Below are positions 26,947-34,311 of a stretch of 48,623 nt of DNA, piece after piece. The translations under genes and the position numbers were made by a program. The stretch covers positions 1-48,623 of the forward strand of contig VYBO01000097.1 in assembly GCA_009844405.1 (NCBI GenBank), in the 5' to 3' direction. This DNA comes from Acidimicrobiaceae bacterium (GTDB lineage Bacteria > Actinomycetota > Acidimicrobiia > Acidimicrobiales > Aldehydirespiratoraceae). Positions within the stretch are counted from its first letter, which is position 1, and each line of letters opens with the position of its first letter. The notes beneath the pieces are model-generated. The model saw only the letters and a program-made list of their open reading frames with translations, was not told where the DNA came from and made no database searches.

Positions 26947-26980
26947 GGTCGAGGAGGCGCTCGTCGGCGATCACCAGCAC
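26936..26980 (-). CDS. Possible 14-codon leader ORF overlapping the pcnA start
   Basis: GTG 26980 opens VLVIADERLLDHDTG then TGA, reading through the pcnA ATG in another frame. A TACGAT box lies exactly seven bases before this GTG. Because pcnA lacks its own ribosome site, ribosomes finishing this ORF could restart on pcnA. It is too short for coding evidence. Confidence 0.3.
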
Positions 26981-26987
26981 GGTCCGG

Positions 26988-26993
26988 ATCGTA
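26988..26993 (-). promoter_or_regulatory. Predicted -10 box upstream of pcnA
   Basis: TACGAT on the minus strand, seven bases before GTG 26980. It lies in the 69-base gap shared with the divergent GNAT gene. Confidence 0.35.
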
Positions 26994-27015
26994 CCTGGCG
27001 CCTCCTGATCGGCTA

Positions 27016-27762
27016 ATGGGCGCGCGTATCGTGGCGATGCATGCGACGTCTGAGTTCGTGGCACTGACTTCCGTAAGGATCGGTTCGGCCCGATTTCGCG
27101 TCGGGTCCTGGCAGGGCCGGAATGATGTGGCGTACCTCGCCCCGGTCACCGCCGCCTCGACTCTCACACCCCCAGTGCTGGCCTCGGTGCGGGACCGGCT
27201 CCTGCACCAGGGGTTCAAGTCCGTCATCACTGCGGCGGTTGGTCCGCCGGCGCGCCACTGGCTGGTCGACGACGGCTTCAGCATCCGGTCCGAGCTCACC
27301 GCGCTGAGCCTGGACCTTGAGGCCTCCGGAGGGCTGGAGCACCCCGGAGGGCGCACCCGGAGGGCCCGCCGGCGCGATCTGGACGGTGTCCTGCGGGTTG
27401 ATGCCGGGGCCTTCGGTCCGTTCTGGCAGCTCGACGCCGAAGGTCTCCACGAGGCCCGCACGGCCACACCGTCAAGTCGATGGCGAGTGATTCGAAGCCC
27501 GGAGGTGACGGCCTACAGCATCACGGGGCGAGCGGGGCCGACGGGCTACTTGCAGCGACTGGCGGTGGCGACCCGCTCCCAGGGCCTGGGCCTGGGCACG
27601 ATTCTGGTCTTGGACGCACTGAACTGGCTGCAACGCCGAGGTGCGCAGACCGCGCTGGTCAACACCCCGCCCGACAACGAGCGAGCCCTCGCGCTCTACC
27701 AGCGGTGCGGGTTCCGGGTGGAGCCCGACCGACTCGCAGTCCTGCACCGCGACCTCACCTGA
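27016..27762 (+). CDS. GNAT-family N-acetyltransferase
   Basis: 248 residues. The C-terminal GNAT domain shows the acetyl-CoA-binding motif LAVATRSQGLGLGTILVLDAL (Q/R-x2-G-x-G/A) and the final NTPPDNERALALYQRCGFR block. The N-terminal 120 residues (VAYLAPVTAASTL, VGPPARHWLVDDGF) resemble a degenerate first acetyltransferase half. The acceptor is unknown. It diverges from pcnA, a position held by mutT4 in mycobacteria. The start is uncertain: ATG 27016, GTG 27031 or ATG 27037, none with a clear ribosome site. Confidence 0.75.
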   Translation: MGARIVAMHATSEFVALTSVRIGSARFRVGSWQGRNDVAYLAPVTAASTLTPPVLASVRDRLLHQGFKSVITAAVGPPARHWLVDDGFSIRSELTALSLDLEASGGLEHPGGRTRRARRRDLDGVLRVDAGAFGPFWQLDAEGLHEARTATPSSRWRVIRSPEVTAYSITGRAGPTGYLQRLAVATRSQGLGLGTILVLDALNWLQRRGAQTALVNTPPDNERALALYQRCGFRVEPDRLAVLHRDLT

Positions 27763-27824
27763 GCCCTGCTACCGTCGCTCAGGGAGGCGCCAGCCTTCCA
27801 CGATCAGCGATACGAGGAGCCGAC

Positions 27825-28673
27825 ATGGCCGTTGGCATCGTCACCGACAGTTCCTGCGATCTCGGCGACGCCGAACTCGACGGGCTTGATGTTCAGATCG
27901 TCCCGTTGTTCATCCGTTTCGGAACGGACGATTTCGTCGACCGCGAGCAGATCGCGGTGGAGGACTTCTATCGGCGGATGGCGGCCGCCGAGGAGTTGCC
28001 GCAGACCGCGGCACCGCCCCCCGGACGCTTCGAACAGGCCTTCCGGCGGTGCCTGGACGCAGGCGCCGAGGCTGTGGTGTGCATCAACCTGTCCGCGGCC
28101 ATCTCAGCCACCATGCAGTCGGCAGTGCAGGCTGCCGGCGCCGTTCAAGCCGAAGACGGCGGCGTCGACATCCGGGTGCTGGACAGCCGGTCGGTGACGG
28201 CCGGACTGGGCACGCTGGTGCTGCAGGCGGCTCGCATGGCCGCCGACGGCGCCGGCGCCGACGACATCGAGCAATTCGTGGCCGACGCCTCCGAGCGAAC
28301 GCACGTCTTCGGCACCCTCGACACCCTGGAGAACCTCCGCAAGGGGGGACGCATCGGCGGCGCTCAGGCGCTGCTCGGCTCGATGCTGTCGATCAAGCCC
28401 ATCGTCGACATCTCCAGCGGCACCGTCGCTGAGGCCGCCAAGCAGCGGACCCGGCGCAAGGCGCTCGGGTGGCTGCGTGACACCCTGAGGGCGGCAGCGC
28501 CGGTAGAGCATCTCGCGGTCATGCACGGCGAGGCGCCCGACGTGGACGATTTCCGCGGGATGCTGGCCGAAGTGCACTCCGGGGACATCCGGGTCTGCAA
28601 GGTCGGACCGGTCGTGGGCACCCACGCCGGTCAGGGCGTGCTGGGCATGGCGTACCAGGTTCCCGCCGCGTAA
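27825..28673 (+). CDS. DegV-family fatty-acid-binding protein
   Basis: 282 residues; ATG five bases after GAGGAG. The DegV pattern is clear: VGIVTDSSCDL at the N-terminus, PLFIRFGTDDFVD, LPQTAAPPPGRFEQAF (fatty-acid headgroup loop, TSQPSP in many relatives), CINLSAAISATMQSA, VLDSRSVTAGLG, ENLRKGGRIGGAQALLGSMLSIKPI and HAGQGVLGMAY at the end. DegV/FakB proteins hold fatty acids for kinase or transfer reactions. No FakA-like kinase is visible here. It lies 24 bases ahead of the sigma-factor gene, probably in the same transcript. Confidence 0.92.
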   Translation: MAVGIVTDSSCDLGDAELDGLDVQIVPLFIRFGTDDFVDREQIAVEDFYRRMAAAEELPQTAAPPPGRFEQAFRRCLDAGAEAVVCINLSAAISATMQSAVQAAGAVQAEDGGVDIRVLDSRSVTAGLGTLVLQAARMAADGAGADDIEQFVADASERTHVFGTLDTLENLRKGGRIGGAQALLGSMLSIKPIVDISSGTVAEAAKQRTRRKALGWLRDTLRAAAPVEHLAVMHGEAPDVDDFRGMLAEVHSGDIRVCKVGPVVGTHAGQGVLGMAYQVPAA

Positions 28674-28697
28674 ACCCAGCGTTGGGAGCCGGTTTCG

Positions 28698-29297
28698 ATT
28701 CGCGACGACCTCGAGGACGCCAGACTCACCCGGGCCGCACAGGCCGGAGACCGGCGTGCTCTCGAGCAGCTGCTGCGGCTCCACCGTGATCAGATCCACG
28801 CCATCTGCAGGCGCCTGGCCGGCAACGACGCCGACGGGCAGGACGCCACGCAGGAAGCGCTCATTGCCATTGTCAGAGGACTTCCTCATTTTCACGGCAG
28901 AGCCAAGTTCTCGACCTGGGCCTACCGGGTAGCGACCAACGCCGCTCTCGACGAACTGCGGCGACGCAGCCGCCGACCGGCGGCGGCGGTGATCGAGGCA
29001 AGCGACCGCCTCGCCGCGACCGCCACCGCCGACGACTCGACCGCGGTGGTGGCACGGCTCGACTTCGAGGCCGCTCTGGCTCAGTTGCCCGAGGAGTTTC
29101 GAGCCTCGGTCGTGTTGCGTGACGTTGCCGGCTGTGACTACGCAGAGATCGCGTCGATCCTGCAAATTCCCGCGGGAACGGTCCGATCCCGGATCGCGAG
29201 AGGCCGGGCCCGGTTGGCGGAGACGATGCGGGCCGGCGGCGGGAACCACCACGACGCTGCAGAACGTCGAAACGACGAGGCAAGCAATCATGAGTGA
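28698..29297 (+). CDS. ECF sigma factor (SigM position), apparent ATT start
   Basis: 199 residues. Region 2 runs from AAQAGDRRALEQLLRLHRDQIH to GQDATQEALIAIVRGLPHFHGRAKFSTWAYRVATNAALDELRRR, with the core-binding and -10-reading helices. Region 4 is ALAQLPEEFRASVVLRDVAGCDYAEIASILQIPAGTVRSRIARGRARL. In frame from the degV stop there is no ATG, GTG or TTG until residue 98, inside the gene; ATT 28698 lies nine bases after GGAG and starts the protein exactly where ECF sigma factors normally begin. The stop overlaps the anti-sigma start by eight bases. It occupies the sigM position between pcnA and trxB. Regulon unknown. The start codon is inference from context. Confidence 0.85.
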   Translation: MRDDLEDARLTRAAQAGDRRALEQLLRLHRDQIHAICRRLAGNDADGQDATQEALIAIVRGLPHFHGRAKFSTWAYRVATNAALDELRRRSRRPAAAVIEASDRLAATATADDSTAVVARLDFEAALAQLPEEFRASVVLRDVAGCDYAEIASILQIPAGTVRSRIARGRARLAETMRAGGGNHHDAAERRNDEASNHE

Positions 29298-30300
29298 CGA
29301 ACAATTCCGACAGGACGAGCTCGTCTCGGCGTACCTAGACGGTGAGGCAACTCCGGCCGAGATCGCTGAGGTCGAGCAGGACGACGTGCTGATGGCTCGG
29401 GTCGAGCAGTTGCGATCGGTTCGCGACGCGGTGGCTGCCCCGGTTGCGCCCATGCCCGCGGACCGGCGGGAGGAGATGATCAGTGCCGCGCTGGCGGGGG
29501 CCGATGCCGAGAACGCCCAAAGACGCGATGCCAGGATCGTTGCGATCCGCCGGCGCCGCGAGACGCTGCTGGCGGTGGCGGCGGCCGCCGTCCTTCTGGC
29601 CGCGGTCGTCAGTGCGAGCCTGATCGCCAGCCGGGGCGGTGACGATTCGGATGACATCGCCGCGACTGCAGTCGATTCGGATGACATGGCCGCGGAGGCT
29701 CCAGCCGAGATGGCTGAAGCCGACGAGGCAGCACCGGCCGAGGAAGCGGTACCAGCCCCGTCGACCACCGACGCCTACGTCGCGACGCAGGAAGAGGAAC
29801 CCACAACCGAGCTCGAGGCCGCCACCGACGCGACCGATGTGGTCGATGAGGCCGCCGAGATCGAGTTCGAGGCCGCCATGGCCGAGGCCGAAGCGGAGTC
29901 AGCCATGGAAGCACCCGCGGAGGAAGCCGCGGATGCGCCGTCGGCGGGCGCCGCAGAGGAACGGCTCACGGCGGACGAGGCAGCCGTGCCGGTCGTCGAC
30001 CTGGGCGCGTTCGAGAACCTCGAGTCGCTCTTCGACGACGTCACGGCGCACTGGCCTGCCGCGCTCGAGGATGGAGCGAAGGCGGACTCCGGGACGTGCT
30101 TCGCGGCCGTGCGCGACAAGGAACTCGAGTCGGGTGTCGACACAGGACGACCGTTCATTGCCACGGTCGGAGCCGAGGATTCCCTGATCTTCGACGGCCG
30201 GTTCGCTCGCCGAACCGACGGCGGCGCCATCATCATCTACGCAGCCCCACCGGGCTGCGACGCCGGGACCCACGACCTGGACACACCTGACGGTTCCTGA
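29290..30300 (+). CDS. Anti-sigma factor, membrane-anchored, acidic ectodomain
   Basis: 336 residues. The N-terminal cytoplasmic part has LVSAYLDGEATPAEIAEVEQDD, typical of anti-sigma domains, without the zinc-binding HxxxCxxC. One membrane helix (about 91-113, TLLAVAAAAVLLAAVVSASLIA) follows. Outside, residues about 117-235 are rich in Glu, Asp, Ala and Pro (repeated AEMAEADEAAPAEE-type stretches), then a small C-terminal domain with CFAAVRDKE and FIATVGAEDSLIFDGRFARR carrying two Cys. It probably holds the sigma factor until an envelope signal arrives, as in SigM/RsmA of mycobacteria. The ATG overlaps the sigma gene. Partner assignment is by position. Confidence 0.8.
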   Translation: MSDEQFRQDELVSAYLDGEATPAEIAEVEQDDVLMARVEQLRSVRDAVAAPVAPMPADRREEMISAALAGADAENAQRRDARIVAIRRRRETLLAVAAAAVLLAAVVSASLIASRGGDDSDDIAATAVDSDDMAAEAPAEMAEADEAAPAEEAVPAPSTTDAYVATQEEEPTTELEAATDATDVVDEAAEIEFEAAMAEAEAESAMEAPAEEAADAPSAGAAEERLTADEAAVPVVDLGAFENLESLFDDVTAHWPAALEDGAKADSGTCFAAVRDKELESGVDTGRPFIATVGAEDSLIFDGRFARRTDGGAIIIYAAPPGCDAGTHDLDTPDGS

Positions 30301-30311
30301 ACCCCGGCTCC

Positions 30312-30420
30312 AGAGGCCGAGCTTGCGAGGCCGTGGCCCGAGCGGCCCGTGAGCGAAGCGAACAAGAGCGGGAACGACACCGCCGCAACGCAACAGGATC
30401 GCACCTATTGGCGCTCGCTC
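30312..30420 (+). repeat. Dispersed composite repeat (modules A and B)
   Basis: AGAGGCCGAGCTTGCGAGGC begins module A, which runs through GTGAGCGAAGCGAACAAGAG and GGAACGAC. A diverged module B follows and ends GGCGCTCGCTC, directly before the -10 box of the next gene. Confidence 0.75.
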
Positions 30421-30426
30421 TAGGCT
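30421..30426 (+). promoter_or_regulatory. Predicted -10 box, leaderless transcript
   Basis: TAGGCT ends seven bases before ATG 30434. It touches the right end of the repeat copy, so the repeat occupies the -35 region. Confidence 0.4.
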
Positions 30427-30433
30427 TCATCTG

Positions 30434-30865
30434 ATGGCCGATGCCGAATCCACCCACCGCGACCGGCCGGCGTTGAGCCTGGGATCCGACGACTGGCCGG
30501 CGACTGTCGCCGACAAGATCGTCGAGGTCGTTGATGCAGTGCGGGGGCAGACCACCGATCGGGCTGTGTTCCTGCTCCGGGCCGTCGTCTACTGCCTGGT
30601 GGCCGCAGTTGCCGCCATCGCGGCCGTGGTGTTGCTCACCATCGTCACGGTGCGCCTGGCCGACACCTACCTGCCGATAGGCGCCGGTGCCGGTTCGGCG
30701 ACATGGGCAGCCCACGGCTTCATCGGGCTGCTGGTCACCGTCATCGGATTCGGCGCCTGGCGAGCTCGCACCGGATCAACGAAGCCCGTCTATGTGGCGG
30801 TGGTCATCGACGCTCTCATCATCCTGGGAGTGGTGCTTTACGGTGTGATCGAGGCGGTGGCCTGA
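30434..30865 (+). CDS. Membrane protein of unknown function
   Basis: 143 residues with three predicted membrane helices, about 49-73 (LRAVVYCLVAAVAAIAAVVLL), 93-108 (AHGFIGLLVTVIGFGAW) and 118-141 (VYVAVVIDALIILGVVLYGVI). The N-terminus is polar and probably cytoplasmic. It starts 133 bases after the anti-sigma gene and ends 14 bases before trxB, so it may lead the trxB-trxA-cwlM run. I do not recognise a family. Membrane segmentation and the tight join to trxB support a real gene. Confidence 0.7.
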   Translation: MADAESTHRDRPALSLGSDDWPATVADKIVEVVDAVRGQTTDRAVFLLRAVVYCLVAAVAAIAAVVLLTIVTVRLADTYLPIGAGAGSATWAAHGFIGLLVTVIGFGAWRARTGSTKPVYVAVVIDALIILGVVLYGVIEAVA

Positions 30866-30879
30866 GGAGCGATGCTGGA

Positions 30880-31872
30880 ATGAGCCTTGACGACCTCGCC
30901 GGGCGCGGGGTTGAGGTGGTCATCATTGGATCCGGCCCGGCCGGGCTGACCGCGGCCATCTACGCGGCGCGGGCCAACCTCCACCCGGTGGTTCTGGAGG
31001 GCGAACCGAGTTCGACGAGTGATCAGCCGGGCGGGCAGCTCATGCTCACCACCGACGTGGAGAACTACCCCGGATTCCCTGAAGGCGTGATGGGACCGGA
31101 ACTGATGCAGCGATTCCGCGACCAGGCGGTCCGGTTCGGAGCTCAGATACACACGGTGAAGGCCTCCCGGGTGGACTTCTCGAGCCAGCCCTACGGGGTC
31201 TGGATCGGCGGCGCCGACGCGGATAAGCCCACGCTGCGAGCCCGGACGGTGATCGTGTCGACCGGCGCCCAGTCCATCATGCTGGGTCTCGACCGCGAGA
31301 TCGAGCTCGTGGGCCACGGGCTCTCAACCTGCGCCACCTGCGACGGCTTCTTCTTCCGCGACCAGCACATCGCCGTGGTGGGAGGAGGCGACTCGGCCAT
31401 GGAGGAAGCGACCTTCCTGAGCCGGTTCGCTTCGCGAGTCACCGTCATCCATCGCCGGGAAGCGCTCCGAGCATCCAAGATCATGCAGAGGCGCGCCTTC
31501 GACAACGAGCGGATCCACTTCATGTGGGACAGCGTCGTCGAGGAGTACCTCGGCGAGTCAACTCTCGCCGGCCTGCGTATCCGCGACACCAAGACCGGCG
31601 AGACATCGGTGCTCGACGTGACCGGGTGCTTCATCGCGATCGGCCACCGGCCCAACACCGACCTCTTCGTGGGCCAGCTGGAGATGAAGGACAACGGTTA
31701 CCTCATCACCGAGCCGAACTCCACCAGGACCGTGGTGGAGGGCGTGTTCGCCTGCGGAGACGTGCAGGACGACTACTACCGGCAGGCTGTCACGGCGGCG
31801 GGAACGGGCTGCATGGCCGCGATCGAAGCCGAGAGATACCTCGAAAGCCTCCACTCGCGTGCGGTGTCATGA
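30880..31872 (+). CDS. trxB: Thioredoxin reductase
   Basis: 330 residues. FAD-binding GSGPAG near 17-22, DQPGGQLMLTTDVENYPGFPEG, redox pair Cys151-Ala-Thr-Cys154 followed by DGFFF, NADPH-binding VVGGGDSAMEEATFLSRF with RREALRAS, and the C-terminal VFACGDVQDDYYRQAVTAAGTGCMAA. It passes electrons from NADPH to thioredoxin, encoded 92 bases downstream. ATG 30880 is ten bases after AGGAG. Canonical pyridine nucleotide-disulfide reductase length for the low-molecular-weight class. Confidence 0.96.
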   Translation: MSLDDLAGRGVEVVIIGSGPAGLTAAIYAARANLHPVVLEGEPSSTSDQPGGQLMLTTDVENYPGFPEGVMGPELMQRFRDQAVRFGAQIHTVKASRVDFSSQPYGVWIGGADADKPTLRARTVIVSTGAQSIMLGLDREIELVGHGLSTCATCDGFFFRDQHIAVVGGGDSAMEEATFLSRFASRVTVIHRREALRASKIMQRRAFDNERIHFMWDSVVEEYLGESTLAGLRIRDTKTGETSVLDVTGCFIAIGHRPNTDLFVGQLEMKDNGYLITEPNSTRTVVEGVFACGDVQDDYYRQAVTAAGTGCMAAIEAERYLESLHSRAVS

Positions 31873-31964
31873 CTCGCCGCACCGGCAAGTAGGGTGGCCG
31901 CGTCAGAACCGTCGCAGAGCGACGAGTGATGCCTCCTCAATGACGCAAGCAAAGGGAAGATACC

Positions 31965-32291
31965 GTGGCAGGACCGACCATCACGCTGAGTGCCTCGACA
32001 TTCGATGAAGAGGTCAACAGCGCATCCACACCCATTCTCGTGGACTTCTGGGCTGAATGGTGTGGCCCGTGCAAGCTGATCGCGCCGATCCTCGACGAGA
32101 TCGCCTCCGAGCAGGACGGCAGGCTGACGGTGGCCAAGCTCAACGTGGACGAGGCCCCCGATGTCGCCCTCAGGTTCGGGGTCATGAGTATCCCGACCAT
32201 GATCCTCTTCGACGGCGGCGAGCCCGCCAAGCGAGTGGTGGGAGCCAAGCCGAAGGAGGCCCTGCTGGGCGAACTCGCGGAGTATCTCTGA
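31965..32291 (+). CDS. trxA: Thioredoxin
   Basis: 108 residues. Active site WCGPC (Trp32, Cys33, Cys36) in FWAEWCGPCKLIAPILDEIA, buried Asp27, cis-Pro in MSIPTMILF. It reduces protein disulfides using electrons from TrxB. GTG start after AAGGGAAG. The stop codon overlaps the CTG that appears to start the next gene. Confidence 0.97.
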   Translation: MAGPTITLSASTFDEEVNSASTPILVDFWAEWCGPCKLIAPILDEIASEQDGRLTVAKLNVDEAPDVALRFGVMSIPTMILFDGGEPAKRVVGAKPKEALLGELAEYL

Positions 32292-33268
32292 TCGCGCCTC
32301 ATGGTCTGCCGCTTCGACGTGGCGATTCGGGTGAGGCCGTCCGCGATCTCCAGCGCCGGCTTGCCCTGATCGGCTACCGCACCGACGGGGAACCGCAGGA
32401 GTTCGGCACCGAGACCGAGGCTTCGCTGCGTCGCTTTCAGAGCGATCGCGGCCTGGTGGTTGACGGGGTCTGCGGCCCCCAGTCATGGCATGCGCTCGTC
32501 GAGGCCGATCACCGGCTCGGCGATCGGCTCCTCTACTACCGCGACCCGATGATGCGCGGCGATGACGTAGCGGAGCTCCAGCGTCGACTGGGCCAACTCG
32601 GCTTCGATCCCCACTGGGTCGACGGCATCCTCGGGCCCCGGACTCACAAGGCGATCCAGCAGTTCCAGCGGAATGCAGGCCTTCCTGACGACGGGGTGAT
32701 CGGACGGTCCACTATCGACGCCTTGGACAGGCTCACGTCGCGAACCACCGGTCAACTGACGGTTGCCGAGGTGCGTGAGCACGAACGGCTGCGCCACCAA
32801 CCCAACCGCGTGGAGGGAAGGCGCATCGTGGTGGGCGACACCGGCGAACTGCCCGTGATCGCCCAAGCGATCGCTCGCCGATTGCGCCAGGTCGGGGCGG
32901 ACGTCCTGTCGTTCAGCACTCCCGACCTCAGTCACCAGGCTCGAACCTCGAATCAGTGGAACGGCGACATATACCTCGGCGTGACGCTGGCCGGCGACAA
33001 CTTCGGCGTCTCGTACTTTGCCATGAGCGGGTTCGAGTCGGTCGGGGGCCGGGCCCTGGCCCAACGGTGCTCCGCCGCGCTTGCGCCCTGGCTCGCTGAA
33101 CCCGCGCCGACGATGCCGATGCGGCTGTCCATTCTTCGAGAGACTCGAATGCCTGCGGTTTGGTGCCGCATCGGTCCCGGACCGACTGTCGTGCCGCGGG
33201 CTCCCCACATCGCCCGTGCGCTTGCGGAAGCAATCACCGACTGGTGTCTCGATCCCGGATTTCAGTAG
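32288..33268 (+). CDS. CwlM-like protein: two peptidoglycan-binding domains and a degenerate amidase domain
   Basis: 326 residues. Residues about 8-75 (LRRGDSGEAVRDLQRRLALIGY) and 85-150 (MRGDDVAELQRRLGQLGF, VDGILGPRTHKAIQQFQRNAGL) are PG_binding_1 repeats. The C-terminal half follows the Amidase_3 fold (RIVVGDTGELPVIAQAIARRL, GGRALAQRCSAALAPWL, RLSILRETRMPAVWCRIGP), but the zinc-binding His and Glu of the catalytic type are not present, so hydrolysis is unlikely. Position after trxA matches mycobacterial cwlM, whose product regulates MurA rather than cutting peptidoglycan. No ATG, GTG or TTG fits; CTG 32288 lies five bases after GCGGAG and overlaps the trxA stop (CTGA). Confidence 0.8.
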   Translation: MIAPHGLPLRRGDSGEAVRDLQRRLALIGYRTDGEPQEFGTETEASLRRFQSDRGLVVDGVCGPQSWHALVEADHRLGDRLLYYRDPMMRGDDVAELQRRLGQLGFDPHWVDGILGPRTHKAIQQFQRNAGLPDDGVIGRSTIDALDRLTSRTTGQLTVAEVREHERLRHQPNRVEGRRIVVGDTGELPVIAQAIARRLRQVGADVLSFSTPDLSHQARTSNQWNGDIYLGVTLAGDNFGVSYFAMSGFESVGGRALAQRCSAALAPWLAEPAPTMPMRLSILRETRMPAVWCRIGPGPTVVPRAPHIARALAEAITDWCLDPGFQ

Positions 33269-33282
33269 ATGCAGTAATGAGA

Positions 33283-33327
33283 GGCCCCGCCGATAGACGG
33301 GCGACCCGGCCCATACGGGGCGGGGCC
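33283..33327. terminator. GC-rich hairpin between convergent genes
   Basis: GGCCCCGCC (33283-33291) and GGCGGGGCC (33319-33327) form a perfect 9-bp stem around a 27-base loop, 15 bases after the cwlM-like stop and facing parB. No T-run follows on either strand. Confidence 0.4.
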
Positions 33328-33419
33328 GTGGCCCGAGCGACCCGTGAGCGAAGCGAACAAGAGCGGGAACGACCACCCCGCGACGCGATCGGCCGCCGAT
33401 CGACCCGCGCTCGCTCCAG
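33323..33419 (+). repeat. Dispersed composite repeat (modules A and B), most regular copy
   Basis: Module A (CGTGGCCCGAGCGACCCGTG, then AGCGAAGCGAACAAGAGCGG) passes into module B (CGCGACGCGATCGGCCGCCG, then CCCGCGCTCGCTCC). It lies between the convergent cwlM-like and parB genes. Confidence 0.85.
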
Positions 33420-33444
33420 GGCTCAGATCATCGCAATGGATCAA

Positions 33445-34311
33445 TCACACGATGAGATGATAGATCCGCTCGAGGTCGGACAACCCGCTGAACTGGATCG
33501 TGATCTTGCCTCTGCGCTTGCCCAACCGCACCGAGACCCGGGTGTCGAGCCTTGTCGAGAGGAGATCCTCGAGCTCGAGAATGCCGGCTTTCAACTCATC
33601 GGGCGCAGCCTCCTCTTCGTCTCGCTCGGACGACACTGCCGGCCCCGATGCCGCGTGGACCTCGGCGACTCTGCGTTCCGTCTCCCGGACCGTCAAGCCC
33701 TCCCGAACGATCTCCTCCGCCAGAGCTTCCTGGGCTGACTCGTCCTCGAGAGCCAGCAGCGCCCGACCGTGGCCTGCCGAGAGATCACCCTCGACAACAA
33801 GGCGCTGCACGGCCGGAGCCAGGTTCAAGAGCCGCATCGTGTTCGCCACTGTGGAGCGGGAGCGACCGACCCGGGCGCCGACGCCCTCCTGGGTCAGCCC
33901 GAAGTCGTCGACCAGCTGCCGGTAGGCGGCGGCCTCCTCGAGGGCATTCAGGTCCTGACGGTGCACATTCTCAACTACCGCGGCCTCGAGGGCTCCCCTG
34001 TCATCCGCATCCCGTACGAGCGCCGGGATGTCTCGGAGGCCGGCTCGTTGTGCAGCTCGCCAGCGCCGCTCCCCTGCAACGATTTCATATCCTTCTGATG
34101 CTTTACGCACAATTACAGGTTGGATGACGCCGACTTCGACAATTGAGGCTGCCAGCGAAGTCAGGGATTCCTCGTCGAAGCGTTCCCTCGGTTGGTAGGG
34201 ATTCGGGACGATGTGACTGATGTCGATCTCCTGCAAGATCGACCCCGCCGGATCTGGATCGCTCGGGATCAGGGCTCCCAGGCCCTTCCCGAGACCACTA
34301 CGACGCGCCAC
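33445..34311 (-). CDS. parB: Chromosome-partitioning protein ParB
   Basis: 288 residues from GTG 34311 with GGAGG eight bases upstream. N-terminal GLGKGLGALIP (ParA-contacting), IVPNPYQPRERFDEESLTSLAASI, the CTPase/arginine box AGERRWRAAQRAGL, ENVHRQDLNALEEAAAYRQL and the helix-turn-helix FGLTQEGVGARVGRSRSTVANTMRLLNL that reads parS. The C-terminal dimer domain ends YHLIV. It loads at the parS site at 35159 and segregates the origin with ParA. The start overlaps the parA stop by 14 bases. Confidence 0.96.
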   Translation of the reverse strand: MARRSGLGKGLGALIPSDPDPAGSILQEIDISHIVPNPYQPRERFDEESLTSLAASIVEVGVIQPVIVRKASEGYEIVAGERRWRAAQRAGLRDIPALVRDADDRGALEAAVVENVHRQDLNALEEAAAYRQLVDDFGLTQEGVGARVGRSRSTVANTMRLLNLAPAVQRLVVEGDLSAGHGRALLALEDESAQEALAEEIVREGLTVRETERRVAEVHAASGPAVSSERDEEEAAPDELKAGILELEDLLSTRLDTRVSVRLGKRRGKITIQFSGLSDLERIYHLIV

